From: a virus
IMG/VR virus record: IMGVR_UViG_3300037237_000043
Coordinates: 1-36,858 of that record
DNA: 36,858 nucleotides
Reading direction: 5' to 3' (one strand)
Positions 7,652-15,080 of this stretch are shown piece after piece. Under the pieces are notes generated by a model. That model had not been told where the DNA came from. It searched no databases and saw only the letters and a list, made by a program, of their open reading frames with translations. The position numbers were made by a program, and so were the translations under genes. Position 1 is the first letter of the stretch. Each line of letters begins with the position of its first letter.

Positions 7652-7861
7652 ATGCGGGCTCTCCGACTATGCCTGGCGTGTGGGGCGGGCACCGTAATGC
7701 TTTCTAATGTCCTCGTCCTAGCCGGAGCTTTACGCCTGCAAGCGGTGCGCGAGAAGGTAAAGTTTTACGCCTCGTATCGGAAATTGGAATGTGCAGTTGC
7801 CGACGTGTGTGCATTGAATGCCGATAAAGGCAGGAGCAAAGCCAATGTTAGCGGGACATAA
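7652..7861 (+). CDS. Small hydrophobic protein
   Basis: 69 residues from an ATG with AGGAG at 7637-7645 and good spacing. The N-terminal half is hydrophobic (LCLACGAGTVMLSNVLVLAG) and the rest is basic and polar (REKVKFYASYRKLE). It is probably an inner-membrane protein with one segment. Its place, directly after another TM protein and overlapping the next gene, suggests a small membrane-associated cassette. There is no usable lipobox after the hydrophobic stretch. Function unknown. Confidence 0.6.
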   Translation: MRALRLCLACGAGTVMLSNVLVLAGALRLQAVREKVKFYASYRKLECAVADVCALNADKGRSKANVSGT

Positions 7862-8093
7862 TATCGGGATCATCGAGATAACGCCTGAGCTTGTACACGA
7901 TATGCTGCGTCTACCGCCTGAGTTGTCGATTGTTGGCGTTGTGAATGGTGGGCTGACGTGGCACGTTCTAGTCCAAGGTGCTGCTGTGCCTGATGGTACG
8001 CCGCACCTTTGTCCGGCCTATGTCCGTGACAAGGACGGCGAAATCTCGTTGCACGGAATCAAGGGCCTGCTGTCTGACTTACCCATTTCCTAA
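7845..8093 (+). CDS. Hypothetical protein
   Basis: 82 residues, not recognised. The ATG at 7845 was chosen because AGGAG lies at 7832-7836 with 8-base spacing; an ATG at 7818 in the same frame lacks a site. Sequence such as GIIEITPELVHDMLRLPPELSIVGV looks like a compact alpha/beta domain. It overlaps the previous gene by 17 bases and stops 34 bases before the glycosyltransferase gene, so it is likely co-transcribed with it. Confidence 0.65.
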   Translation: MLAGHNIGIIEITPELVHDMLRLPPELSIVGVVNGGLTWHVLVQGAAVPDGTPHLCPAYVRDKDGEISLHGIKGLLSDLPIS

Positions 8094-8127
8094 ACCTTTA
8101 CATCGTTACCCCCTTCCTAAAGGTATC

Positions 8128-9555
8128 ATGCCGTCGCTTTACATCCCGAGTGCAGAAAAGCGGTTTGCTTTGCCGCCACGGTTAGCGAAGGCGAAGCGGC
8201 TACAAGCACTTTTTGAGAAGGCGGCTGAAGATCAGACAAACGGCGCACTCATTGACGCAATGAAAGGCTATCACGCCATTCTTTCAATAGAGCCCAAATT
8301 AGCGGGTGTCTATGTAAACATGGCGTGCATCTATTGCACGATGCGTGAATGGGATAAAGCGGTGTCGTGGTTCAAGAAGGCAATCAGCCTTGCTCCGACA
8401 GCGATTGCGACGTACGGACTCGCAAAGACGTATTGCAACATGGGTCCAGAGCACGCGGGCGATGCGATGCTGGCATATGCCGCAGCGTTAGAAGCTGATC
8501 CGACATTTGCTGCTGCAATCTTTGGTATGGCGCAACAGTGGCGACAACACGGACAGATGGATTTCTGGTCTGAAGCGATCAAAGTCGCACTGTCGCTGCC
8601 GTGCAAAAATAGCGCCGACGAATACGAGCGGTCATTTGTCGAGATGTCGTTCGGATTGCCTGAAGGCCCGATCCGTTATCAGCAACGCTGGCACAATCCC
8701 GGCTTTTCATCGCTAAACTTTCGCGGCGCGTTTATGACCGCAGAAAACTGGTGGAATGGCGACGCATTTGACGGGACGCTGTTGTTTCATCGTGAGCAAG
8801 GCAACGGAGACACATTTCTGTGTCTTCGCTACGTGCGACCTTTCGCAAAGATCGTCAAGCAGCTTGTGGTCACGGTTTCAGCCGATATGCTGCCTTTCGT
8901 TCGTCACAGCTTCGCGGATCTCACCAATGTTATCGTTGTGGATGATGCGTTACCGGATACGTGGCCGAAGTGGGATAAACAACTTCCTGGCTTCGACGCT
9001 ATGGCGCTCGATTCTAATAAGTACGCTGATACGGTGCCTTATCTGCACAGCGCCACAACGACGGAGTTTTCAAGTGACAAGGGACAAAGAGCAGTAGAAT
9101 GTCCATGCAGGCACATCGGCATAGTGTGGCAAGGCAGAAGGGATTACGTGCATGATCGTCAGCGGTCTGTCTCACTGTCAGCACTAGAGCCCTTGTTTAC
9201 CATACCGGGCATTACGTGGCACGCACTGGCTGTTGATGCTGAAGCGTTGATTGATGCTGACGCCTATCCACAGCTAGTCAAGCATGACATCAAGTCATTC
9301 GTTGATACTGCCGCGCTAGTGTGTGGTTGTGATGCCGTAGTGAGTGTAGATACGTCCGTGGCACACCTAGCCGCCGCGTTAGGCAAGCCGCTACATCTAT
9401 TGCTACCCGACGTGTGTGCATGGCTGTGGGGTATGGCTGGCGGTGAGTCAGTGTGGTATCCGACCGCACATCTGTACAGACAGGCATATACGCCAGAGCA
9501 TGATTGGTCAGTGGTAGTGGCTCAGGTGCGTGACGCTTTATCTGTGGGCGGTTAA
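8128..9555 (+). CDS. TPR protein with GT9-like glycosyltransferase domain
   Basis: 475 residues from the ATG at 8128, preceded by AAAGG. Residues about 25-155 are tetratricopeptide repeats (YVNMACIYCTMREWDKAVSWFKKAISLAP). Residues about 185-475 match the C-terminal domain of bacterial TPR-glycosyltransferases related to family 9. Landmarks are RWHNPGF, LLFHREQGNGDTFLCLRYV (219-235), GIVWQGRRDYVHDRQRSVSL (331-350), FVDTAALVCGCDAVVSVDTS (391-410) then VAHLAAALGKP, and SVWYP. In bacteria these proteins modify surface glycans or flagellin. In a phage it could alter host surface glycan, or glycosylate DNA or a virion protein. Upstream in-frame codons (from 7978) overlap another gene and have no ribosome site. 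Confidence 0.88.
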   Translation: MPSLYIPSAEKRFALPPRLAKAKRLQALFEKAAEDQTNGALIDAMKGYHAILSIEPKLAGVYVNMACIYCTMREWDKAVSWFKKAISLAPTAIATYGLAKTYCNMGPEHAGDAMLAYAAALEADPTFAAAIFGMAQQWRQHGQMDFWSEAIKVALSLPCKNSADEYERSFVEMSFGLPEGPIRYQQRWHNPGFSSLNFRGAFMTAENWWNGDAFDGTLLFHREQGNGDTFLCLRYVRPFAKIVKQLVVTVSADMLPFVRHSFADLTNVIVVDDALPDTWPKWDKQLPGFDAMALDSNKYADTVPYLHSATTTEFSSDKGQRAVECPCRHIGIVWQGRRDYVHDRQRSVSLSALEPLFTIPGITWHALAVDAEALIDADAYPQLVKHDIKSFVDTAALVCGCDAVVSVDTSVAHLAAALGKPLHLLLPDVCAWLWGMAGGESVWYPTAHLYRQAYTPEHDWSVVVAQVRDALSVGG

Positions 9556-9948
9556 ATGGTTCGCGATGCACATGAAGTGGCGTGGAAAGATGGTGCTACA
9601 CAACGATATGTCGAGTACGATGCGTGGCGCTCAACGAAGCGCCAGCGTGCCACCGTACCGAAGCCACGCACTATTCGCAATGCACAGTATAGAGACGTAG
9701 AGCGGCTATATAGTGGCCCACAGCGCCATAGTGGTCTACTCTGTGCTTACTGTGGTGCGTCGGCACAGGCAATAGACCACAGACCGCCGCGAAGCGTGGT
9801 TGTAAGGCGTGGTGCTGGTGATGTGGCCGTCTGTCTACGTGTGCCGTCGTGCAACGTGTGCAACTGGTGGCTTGCGGCCAAGCCGTTCCTTACTGTAGAA
9901 GCTGCACGACAAGCGGTCGCACACCACCACTTAGAGCGCGTCGGCTAG
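9556..9948 (+). CDS. HNH-like nuclease
   Basis: 130 residues starting directly after the previous stop. The C-terminal half has the HNH/zinc layout: CAYCG (C63/C66), IDHRPPRS with D74/H75, and SCNVCN (C99/C102, N103). The DHxPPRS...CxxCN pattern is shared with phage HNH proteins related to McrA-type nucleases. The basic N-terminal half (STKRQRATVPKPRTIR) may bind DNA. HNH proteins next to terminase genes can assist packaging cleavage in cos-type phages. Here a non-coding gap of about 375 bases separates it from the terminase, so that role is only possible. Confidence 0.75.
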   Translation: MVRDAHEVAWKDGATQRYVEYDAWRSTKRQRATVPKPRTIRNAQYRDVERLYSGPQRHSGLLCAYCGASAQAIDHRPPRSVVVRRGAGDVAVCLRVPSCNVCNWWLAAKPFLTVEAARQAVAHHHLERVG

Positions 9949-10324
9949 GCTGTAACGGTGCCCCTGGTTGCTTTTGTAAACGGGTGTGTGTTGTTTACTA
10001 AACAGCAAACAGATGTGTGTGACTAAGTTAGGTGCCATTCTACAGCTTCGGCATAGCGTCGTCGTGGTTCGTGGCTGGAGTGTGATAGTATAGCCCCACG
10101 ACAACCGAGTTAGCCCGCGAACGAGGCGAATAACCCCTTGAAACGGAAGGGCCAAGGTACTTAGCGCGTGACGGATAGAGGGTGTCGCATGAGGCCGGGA
10201 GCACGCTAGGCCCAGGCTTTGCGCGCCATATCCTGTAGTATGCTACAAAAGTCTGCGAGAGAGAAACCGCAGCGACAGTCTAAATTGTGACACTCGTTTG
10301 CTTACCTCTATAGGAGCGTGCCCC
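9949..10324 (+). other. Folded non-coding island C upstream of the terminase genes
   Basis: No ORF in about 375 bases. Stems seen by eye: GTAAAC/GTTTAC (9976-9998); GTCGTGG-(5 nt)-GGCT with AGCC-CCACGAC (10061-10102), 11 bp with one bulge; GTTAGCC with GGC-(GAA)-TAAC (10109-10134), 7 bp with a 3-base bulge; CCCTT/AAGGG (10135-10151); TAGCG..TG/CACGCTA (10162-10208); TGTAG-TATG-CTACA (10234-10247); and CTGCG/CGCAG (10253-10272). It also holds the palindrome at 9992-10004. It could house the packaging start (cos or pac), late promoters or RNA processing sites; none is identifiable. Confidence 0.4.
9992..10004. promoter_or_regulatory. Perfect palindrome TGTTTA-C-TAAACA, possible operator
   Basis: A 13-base perfect dyad in an AT-rich spot of otherwise GC-rich DNA, in the gap before the packaging module. 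Symmetry and size suit a dimeric repressor site. No second copy was noticed and no repressor gene is in the window. Confidence 0.35.
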
Positions 10325-10858
10325 GTGGCCGAGATTGCACCCGGCACGGACGCCCTTATAGGCCGCAATGAGATAGCCGACCTGCTAGGCGTTACGCCGC
10401 GCCACATCTCTACCCTACGCCGCGACGGTCTCCCCAGTGTGCGCGTCGGCAGTGCCCACAAGTACAGCGGCCCGGCCGTAGTCCAGTGGTACATCACCTA
10501 CAAGCAAGAGCCCGAGAAGAAGGGCACCATTGACCTGAGAGCCGCAACCGCCAAAGCCGAAATGGCGGAATATGATCTAGCCAAAGTCCGCGCTGAAACG
10601 GTCAGCACAGATTATATGGCCGCACAGCTTGCGGCACTCGGGTCTAAGGTGCGTGCGAAGCTGCAAACGCTCCCCGATAAGTACGCCGCAGAGTTGACGG
10701 ATATGGCGACGGAAGATATTCGCGAGCTATTGGGCACTGCGGTACGCGAAGTATTGCAGATGCTACAGGCAATTCCCGATGAGTTGGACGCCGAAGAAGC
10801 CGCTGCTGACAGTGAAGACTCTATCTTGGACTCGGCAGATGATGAGGATGGGGAGTAA
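10325..10858 (+). CDS. terS: Terminase small subunit (Nu1-like)
   Basis: 177 residues from the GTG at 10325, which follows TAGGAG at 10311-10316; a TTG at 10298 in frame is less likely. The N-terminus is a winged-helix/MerR-like domain, as in lambda Nu1 and P2-type small terminases: IGRNEIADLLGVTPRHISTL then RRDGLPSVRVG. It binds the packaging site. The middle is a long charged helix (AATAKAEMAEYDLAKVRAET) for oligomerisation. The C-terminus is very acidic (DELDAEEAAADSEDS) and likely contacts the large subunit. Its stop overlaps the start of the large subunit gene by one base. Confidence 0.88.
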   Translation: MAEIAPGTDALIGRNEIADLLGVTPRHISTLRRDGLPSVRVGSAHKYSGPAVVQWYITYKQEPEKKGTIDLRAATAKAEMAEYDLAKVRAETVSTDYMAAQLAALGSKVRAKLQTLPDKYAAELTDMATEDIRELLGTAVREVLQMLQAIPDELDAEEAAADSEDSILDSADDEDGE

Positions 10859-12792
10859 TGGAGACGCATCCAACCGCTATGCGGGCATGGCGTGCGCGTC
10901 GTCGCGACCTGTACCGCAAGGTTTTCATCCCCGCACCACGCCTAACACTCTCACAGTGGGCTGATAAGTACCGAGTACTGTCAAGATCCGCTAGTGCAGA
11001 GCCGGGCCAATACCGCACGAATCGTTTTCCGCCGCTTCGCGGGATCATGGACGCGATGTCTGACCCGCGCATCGAGCAAGTGGTGGTAATGAAGTCTGCA
11101 CAGGTGGGCTACACGGAAGCCCTGGTCAACTGTGTCGGCTACTACATCCATCAAGACCCATCACCCATTCTGGTTGTCCAACCGTCTGTCGATATGGGCC
11201 GCGCGTGGTCAATCGACAAACTCGCACCCGCGCTGGCTGACAGTCCGGTCCTCAAGGACTCTGTACAAGAGCCACGATCCCGCGACAGCGGGAACACGAT
11301 TCTCCATAAGGTATTTACAGGCGGTCATCTCACGGTTGTAGGTGCAAACGCACCTGCCCCGCTAGCCTCACGCACGATTCGCGTAGTGCTTGTAGACGAA
11401 GAGGACCGTTTTCCTGACTCAGCGGGAGATGAGGGCGATCCGGTTAGCCTCGCAGAGAAGCGTACGCTGACCTACGGCACGCGGCGCAAGATCATTCGCG
11501 GCTCGACGCCGAAGCTGAAAGGCTTTTCGCACATCGAGCGTGCCTATAATGAGAGCGATCAGCGTGTGTACATGGTGCCGTGTCCTGATTGCGGCCATAA
11601 GCAACGCCTACTGTGGAAGGGTTTGATATTCGACAGTAAAAACTTCAATGGCGATGTCACCTACTGCTGCGAGAATTGCGCGAGCGCGATTCCTGAGTCA
11701 AAGAAGCGCAAGATGGTTGCAGACAAGGAAGCGGGCGGTGATGCGGAGTGGGTAGCATTGAATCCCACATCTCATATCGTTGGATTTCATATCAGCGCCC
11801 TATATTCACCGTGGATAACGTGGGCAAAGATTGTCACCGAGTTTCTTGCAGCAAAGGGTAGCCCCACACGTCTTCAGACATGGACAAACACAGTGCTTGG
11901 CGAGACGTGGGAAGTCATGGGAGAGGCTATCGAGCCTGAAAGCCTGATGGCACGGCGCGAGAACTACAGGGCGGAAGTGCCACACGAAGTTGGCATCCTT
12001 GTGGCAGGCGTCGATGTACAGGGCGACCGCCTAGAGTTGAACACATGGGGCATTGGCATTGGCGAAGAGTCGTGGAGTATTCGGTCTGTGCAGCTATGGG
12101 GAGATCCCGGCACGCCCGACGTGTGGAATCAGCTTGATCGTGAGTTGCTAAAGCCCTACAAGCATGAAGGTGGGCGAGAGATTCGCATTCAGGCTACGGC
12201 TATCGACACAGGTGGACACAACACGGATGCTGTCTACCGTTTCGTTGCACCGCGTCAGGGACGCCACGTCATCGCGATCAAGGGTGTAGGTGGGGATGGT
12301 GCGCCGTTACTAGGTCGGCCAGGGAATCCAAACTCGATGGGCGTCCTACTGTTTCCAGTCGGCACCATCACTGCAAAGGACATCATTTTCTCTCGACTGC
12401 GTATTGCTGCACCCGGTCCCGGCTATGTTCACTTTCCGATGGACGCCGATACAGAGTGGTTTGCCCAACTCACGGCCGAAAAGGTTGTGGGGCATATCAG
12501 CCGTGGTCGTCGGACACGTACTTATGAGCCGATGCGCCCCAGAAATGAGGCGCTAGACATGCTGGTGTATGCACTCGCAGCCTTCACGCACCGGGGCAGA
12601 GTGGATTTGGTGGCATTGGTGAAGGAACTAAACCCCGAGCCAGAGCCCGATACGGCAACAAACGGCAACATTATTGCCGCTCCCGAGCCCCCAGCCATCA
12701 CCGAAATACCGACTACGGCCATGCGCCCACCTGTTCAGCGTCCCGCTATTCGTCGTGGTGGACGCGACTACATGAATAGTTGGCGGTTTTAG
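10858..12792 (+). CDS. terL: Terminase large subunit, GpA family
   Basis: 644 residues, close to lambda gpA (641). It pumps DNA into the prohead and cuts it at packaging sites. Seen: an adenine/Walker A-like loop KSAQVGYTE at 79-87 (lambda has a similar deviant P-loop); Walker B VVLVDEED at 176-183 with catalytic glutamate; STPKLKGFS (C-motif region) near 216; a zinc cluster C242/C245 and C270/C271/C274; and the nuclease domain opening with GVDVQGDRLE (D386) and later AIDTGGHNTDAVY. Motor and nuclease domains both look intact. The C-terminal 45 residues are a Pro-rich tail, probably the prohead-docking end. It overlaps terS by TAATG. Confidence 0.95.
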   Translation: METHPTAMRAWRARRRDLYRKVFIPAPRLTLSQWADKYRVLSRSASAEPGQYRTNRFPPLRGIMDAMSDPRIEQVVVMKSAQVGYTEALVNCVGYYIHQDPSPILVVQPSVDMGRAWSIDKLAPALADSPVLKDSVQEPRSRDSGNTILHKVFTGGHLTVVGANAPAPLASRTIRVVLVDEEDRFPDSAGDEGDPVSLAEKRTLTYGTRRKIIRGSTPKLKGFSHIERAYNESDQRVYMVPCPDCGHKQRLLWKGLIFDSKNFNGDVTYCCENCASAIPESKKRKMVADKEAGGDAEWVALNPTSHIVGFHISALYSPWITWAKIVTEFLAAKGSPTRLQTWTNTVLGETWEVMGEAIEPESLMARRENYRAEVPHEVGILVAGVDVQGDRLELNTWGIGIGEESWSIRSVQLWGDPGTPDVWNQLDRELLKPYKHEGGREIRIQATAIDTGGHNTDAVYRFVAPRQGRHVIAIKGVGGDGAPLLGRPGNPNSMGVLLFPVGTITAKDIIFSRLRIAAPGPGYVHFPMDADTEWFAQLTAEKVVGHISRGRRTRTYEPMRPRNEALDMLVYALAAFTHRGRVDLVALVKELNPEPEPDTATNGNIIAAPEPPAITEIPTTAMRPPVQRPAIRRGGRDYMNSWRF

Positions 12793-12844
12793 ATGTGACG
12801 TAACGTCTGTACTTGTGAAGAAGTATTTAGTGGATCGACATAAC

Positions 12845-12878
12845 GACGCCCGCATAGTTGGGGCGTCTTTTTCTTTTT
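12845..12878 (+). terminator. Intrinsic terminator after terL
   Basis: GACGCCC (12845-12851) pairs with GGGCGTC (12861-12867) around a 9-base loop, followed by TTTTTCTTTTT. A small perfect dyad GACGT-A-ACGTC lies upstream at 12797-12807. The terminator splits packaging genes from head genes and would lower transcription past terL unless read through. Confidence 0.85.
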
Positions 12879-12901
12879 CCCCGTGTCCATGAGACAACCG
12901 A

Positions 12902-13519
12902 ATGGCCGCCCCCACACCCGATGTTCCGCAGCGTGTGCCACCACATTTTTGGGCTGGCGACACGGTTTCTTGGACATCGAGCTTTGATGACTACTCGCCT
13001 GCTGATAGTTGGGTGCTCAGTTTTGCATTTGCTGGTCCCACAACTTTGCAAGTTACCGCCATCACGGACCCCAACAACTCTACTGGGTTCCTGACGACGC
13101 TGACCCCGGCGCTCAGTGAAGCACTTGTCCCCGGAGTGTATCGCTATACCGGCCGTGTCACACTCAGCGGCGTTGTTACGACGGTGACGGGTGGGACGGT
13201 TGAGGTTCGCCCAGACCCTAACCTCGCAGCGGGTCGCAGTCAGCAGAGCTTTTTAGAGCGTCAGCTTGCGGCTGTTGAGGCTGTGCTAGAGGGACGCACG
13301 CCAAAGGACGTGGAATCATACAGCATCGCGGGCCGCAGCATAACGAAAACCCGGCTTACCGATCTTTGGAAGCTGCGTAACGCCCTTGCGTGTGCAGTCA
13401 ATCGCGAGCGGCGCGGTGGGCAACTCACGCGCGACTATCTCATCCGCTTCGGACCCGCGCAAATCACAGAGCCCGAGTACCTGCTGCTGCTCCAGTCCGC
13501 AGCATATGGAGAGTTCTAA
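12902..13519 (+). CDS. Head protein with beta domain and gpW-like C-terminal helix region
   Basis: 205 residues. Residues 15-110 form a beta-rich domain (FWAGDTVSWTSSFDDYSPADSW, then a YRYTGRVTL strand). Residues 115-175 carry the helical pattern FLERQLAAVEAVLEGR, SYSIAGRS and LTDLWKLRNALACAVNRE. That pattern is seen in phage proteins encoded between the large terminase and portal genes, and it resembles gpW-type head-tail connector or neck proteins. The end YLIRFG resembles the IYVRF ending of the same family. The likely role is in head completion. The start at 12902 has only a weak GAGACA site. The portal gene follows after one base. Confidence 0.75.
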   Translation: MAAPTPDVPQRVPPHFWAGDTVSWTSSFDDYSPADSWVLSFAFAGPTTLQVTAITDPNNSTGFLTTLTPALSEALVPGVYRYTGRVTLSGVVTTVTGGTVEVRPDPNLAAGRSQQSFLERQLAAVEAVLEGRTPKDVESYSIAGRSITKTRLTDLWKLRNALACAVNRERRGGQLTRDYLIRFGPAQITEPEYLLLLQSAAYGEF

Positions 13520-13520
13520 T

Positions 13521-15080
13521 ATGGCAGGCACCGCGCTAGTAAAGAGCCCCGGCAGATTCAAGCGTGCGCTCATCGAGTTGGGTGTGATAAATCGTCCGCT
13601 GACGAAGCGTGTATATGAAGCCGCCCAGGTCAGTCGTTTCACGGAGGACTGGTTCGCGTCGATCATGTCGCCGCGTCAAGAGATCCAATTCGATCTCATC
13701 AAGATTCGCGCGAGAGCACGCGCACTGGTCCGTGATAATGCGCTGGCCCGTCGTTTTATCGGTATGTGTCAGGCGAACGTCGTAGGTCCAAAGGGAATCC
13801 GTCTCAGGGCGCGCACACCGACAATTGATGGTGGTGAGTTGCGGAGTCCTGAGAATGCGGCTATTGAGGACGCTTGGCGTGTGTGGGGCACGATGGAAAA
13901 TGCCTCATTGAGTAAGGGGCAGTCATGGTTAGATCATCAGTCTGGTGCAGTAGCCGCCATGCACACGGACGGCGAAGCCCTATTCCGACTTATCAAGGGT
14001 GCTAAAAATGCCTTTGGTTTCACGCTCCAACAGATTGACGCCGACCTTTTGAATCAGGAGGTCAATCTACAGGGTGCCCCCGGCAAGAATAGCATCACGA
14101 TGGGTGTTGAAACCAACCCGAACGGCGAAGTAGTGGCCTACCACTGTTGGAAACGCCACCCGACCGATTCGATGCCGGATCAGGGAATTATAGTAATTCC
14201 CGCCGATGAAATGATCCACCTGAAAAATCCGCTGGGTTTGCGGATTGGGCAGGTCCGTGGTGTGTCGTCCTTCGCGGCTGTAATGATGCCGCTTCGGATG
14301 CTCGGTGCGTATATCGAAAACGAGTTGATTGCCTCACGGGCATCGTCGGCTAAGTTGGGCTTCTTCCTCCCGACTGCTGAGACGGCGATGACCAGCCAGG
14401 AGACAGCAACTACGATACATCCTTCAATGGATATGACGCCCGGTAGCTGGTCTGAGTTGCCGCCCGGCATGACTGTAGACCACTACGATCCCCAGCATCC
14501 GATGCAGCAGTTTGGGGATTTCATTCGGGCGACACTCCGTATCGTGTCAACCGGGCTCAACGTCTCCTTTTCCTCACTTACCGGAGACCTGTCGGCTGCA
14601 AACTATTCCTCATCGCGTGCTGGACTGATTGAGGAACGGGAGCAATGGCGTTTGCAGCACTCATACCTCATTGAACATTTCTTGCGGCCCGTCTACAAGG
14701 CGTGGCTACCGATGGCGGCATTGAGTGGGCAACTCAAGATCCCACCGCAAGACCTGATTGCTCTTGCCGAGCCCACATTCATCCCGCGTGGCTGGCAGTG
14801 GACTGATCCGCTAAAGGATCGACAAGCCGCCGTCATGGGGATTCAGAATGGTTTGTCCTCACGCACGATAGAAGCGGCCGAAGAGGGCCACGACATCGAA
14901 GACATATTCCGCGACCTCGCAGATGAGGACCAGTTGGCAGCGAAACACGGAATCACATTGAACACGGCACCGCCAATGCCGCCACATCCTATGGGGGGAG
15001 GCCCCGCTAATGCCGAACCAAGCACTACCGGGGACTCCGGTAACACAGGAAGCCCCGGAGACGCAGACAGTGGACAGTAA
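13521..15080 (+). CDS. Portal protein, lambda gpB family
   Basis: 519 residues from the ATG at 13521, with GGAGAG at 13508-13513. It forms the dodecameric ring at the capsid vertex through which DNA enters and leaves. Typical gpB-family stretches: ARALVRDNALARRFIGMCQ near 75, NVVGPKGIRLRAR, GEALFRL, QIDADLLN, YHCWKRHP, DEMIHLKNP, GQVRGVSSFAAVMMPLRML, LSAANYSSSRAGLIEERE and HFLRPVYKAWL. The C-terminal 70 residues are Pro/Gly-rich and were overprinted: the last 71 bases overlap the start of the capsid gene in another frame. Upstream in-frame codons to 13386 overlap the previous gene and are rejected. Confidence 0.94.
   Translation: MAGTALVKSPGRFKRALIELGVINRPLTKRVYEAAQVSRFTEDWFASIMSPRQEIQFDLIKIRARARALVRDNALARRFIGMCQANVVGPKGIRLRARTPTIDGGELRSPENAAIEDAWRVWGTMENASLSKGQSWLDHQSGAVAAMHTDGEALFRLIKGAKNAFGFTLQQIDADLLNQEVNLQGAPGKNSITMGVETNPNGEVVAYHCWKRHPTDSMPDQGIIVIPADEMIHLKNPLGLRIGQVRGVSSFAAVMMPLRMLGAYIENELIASRASSAKLGFFLPTAETAMTSQETATTIHPSMDMTPGSWSELPPGMTVDHYDPQHPMQQFGDFIRATLRIVSTGLNVSFSSLTGDLSAANYSSSRAGLIEEREQWRLQHSYLIEHFLRPVYKAWLPMAALSGQLKIPPQDLIALAEPTFIPRGWQWTDPLKDRQAAVMGIQNGLSSRTIEAAEEGHDIEDIFRDLADEDQLAAKHGITLNTAPPMPPHPMGGGPANAEPSTTGDSGNTGSPGDADSGQ

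Noticed and set aside
10298-10319. CTATAGGAG resembling the core of a T7 promoter before terS
   Set aside because: It occurs once and is explained by the Shine-Dalgarno site of terS; the upstream half does not match.
5406-10324. Group I intron near the HNH genes
   Set aside because: No split gene flanks the folded stretches and no P, Q, R, S core could be recognised.
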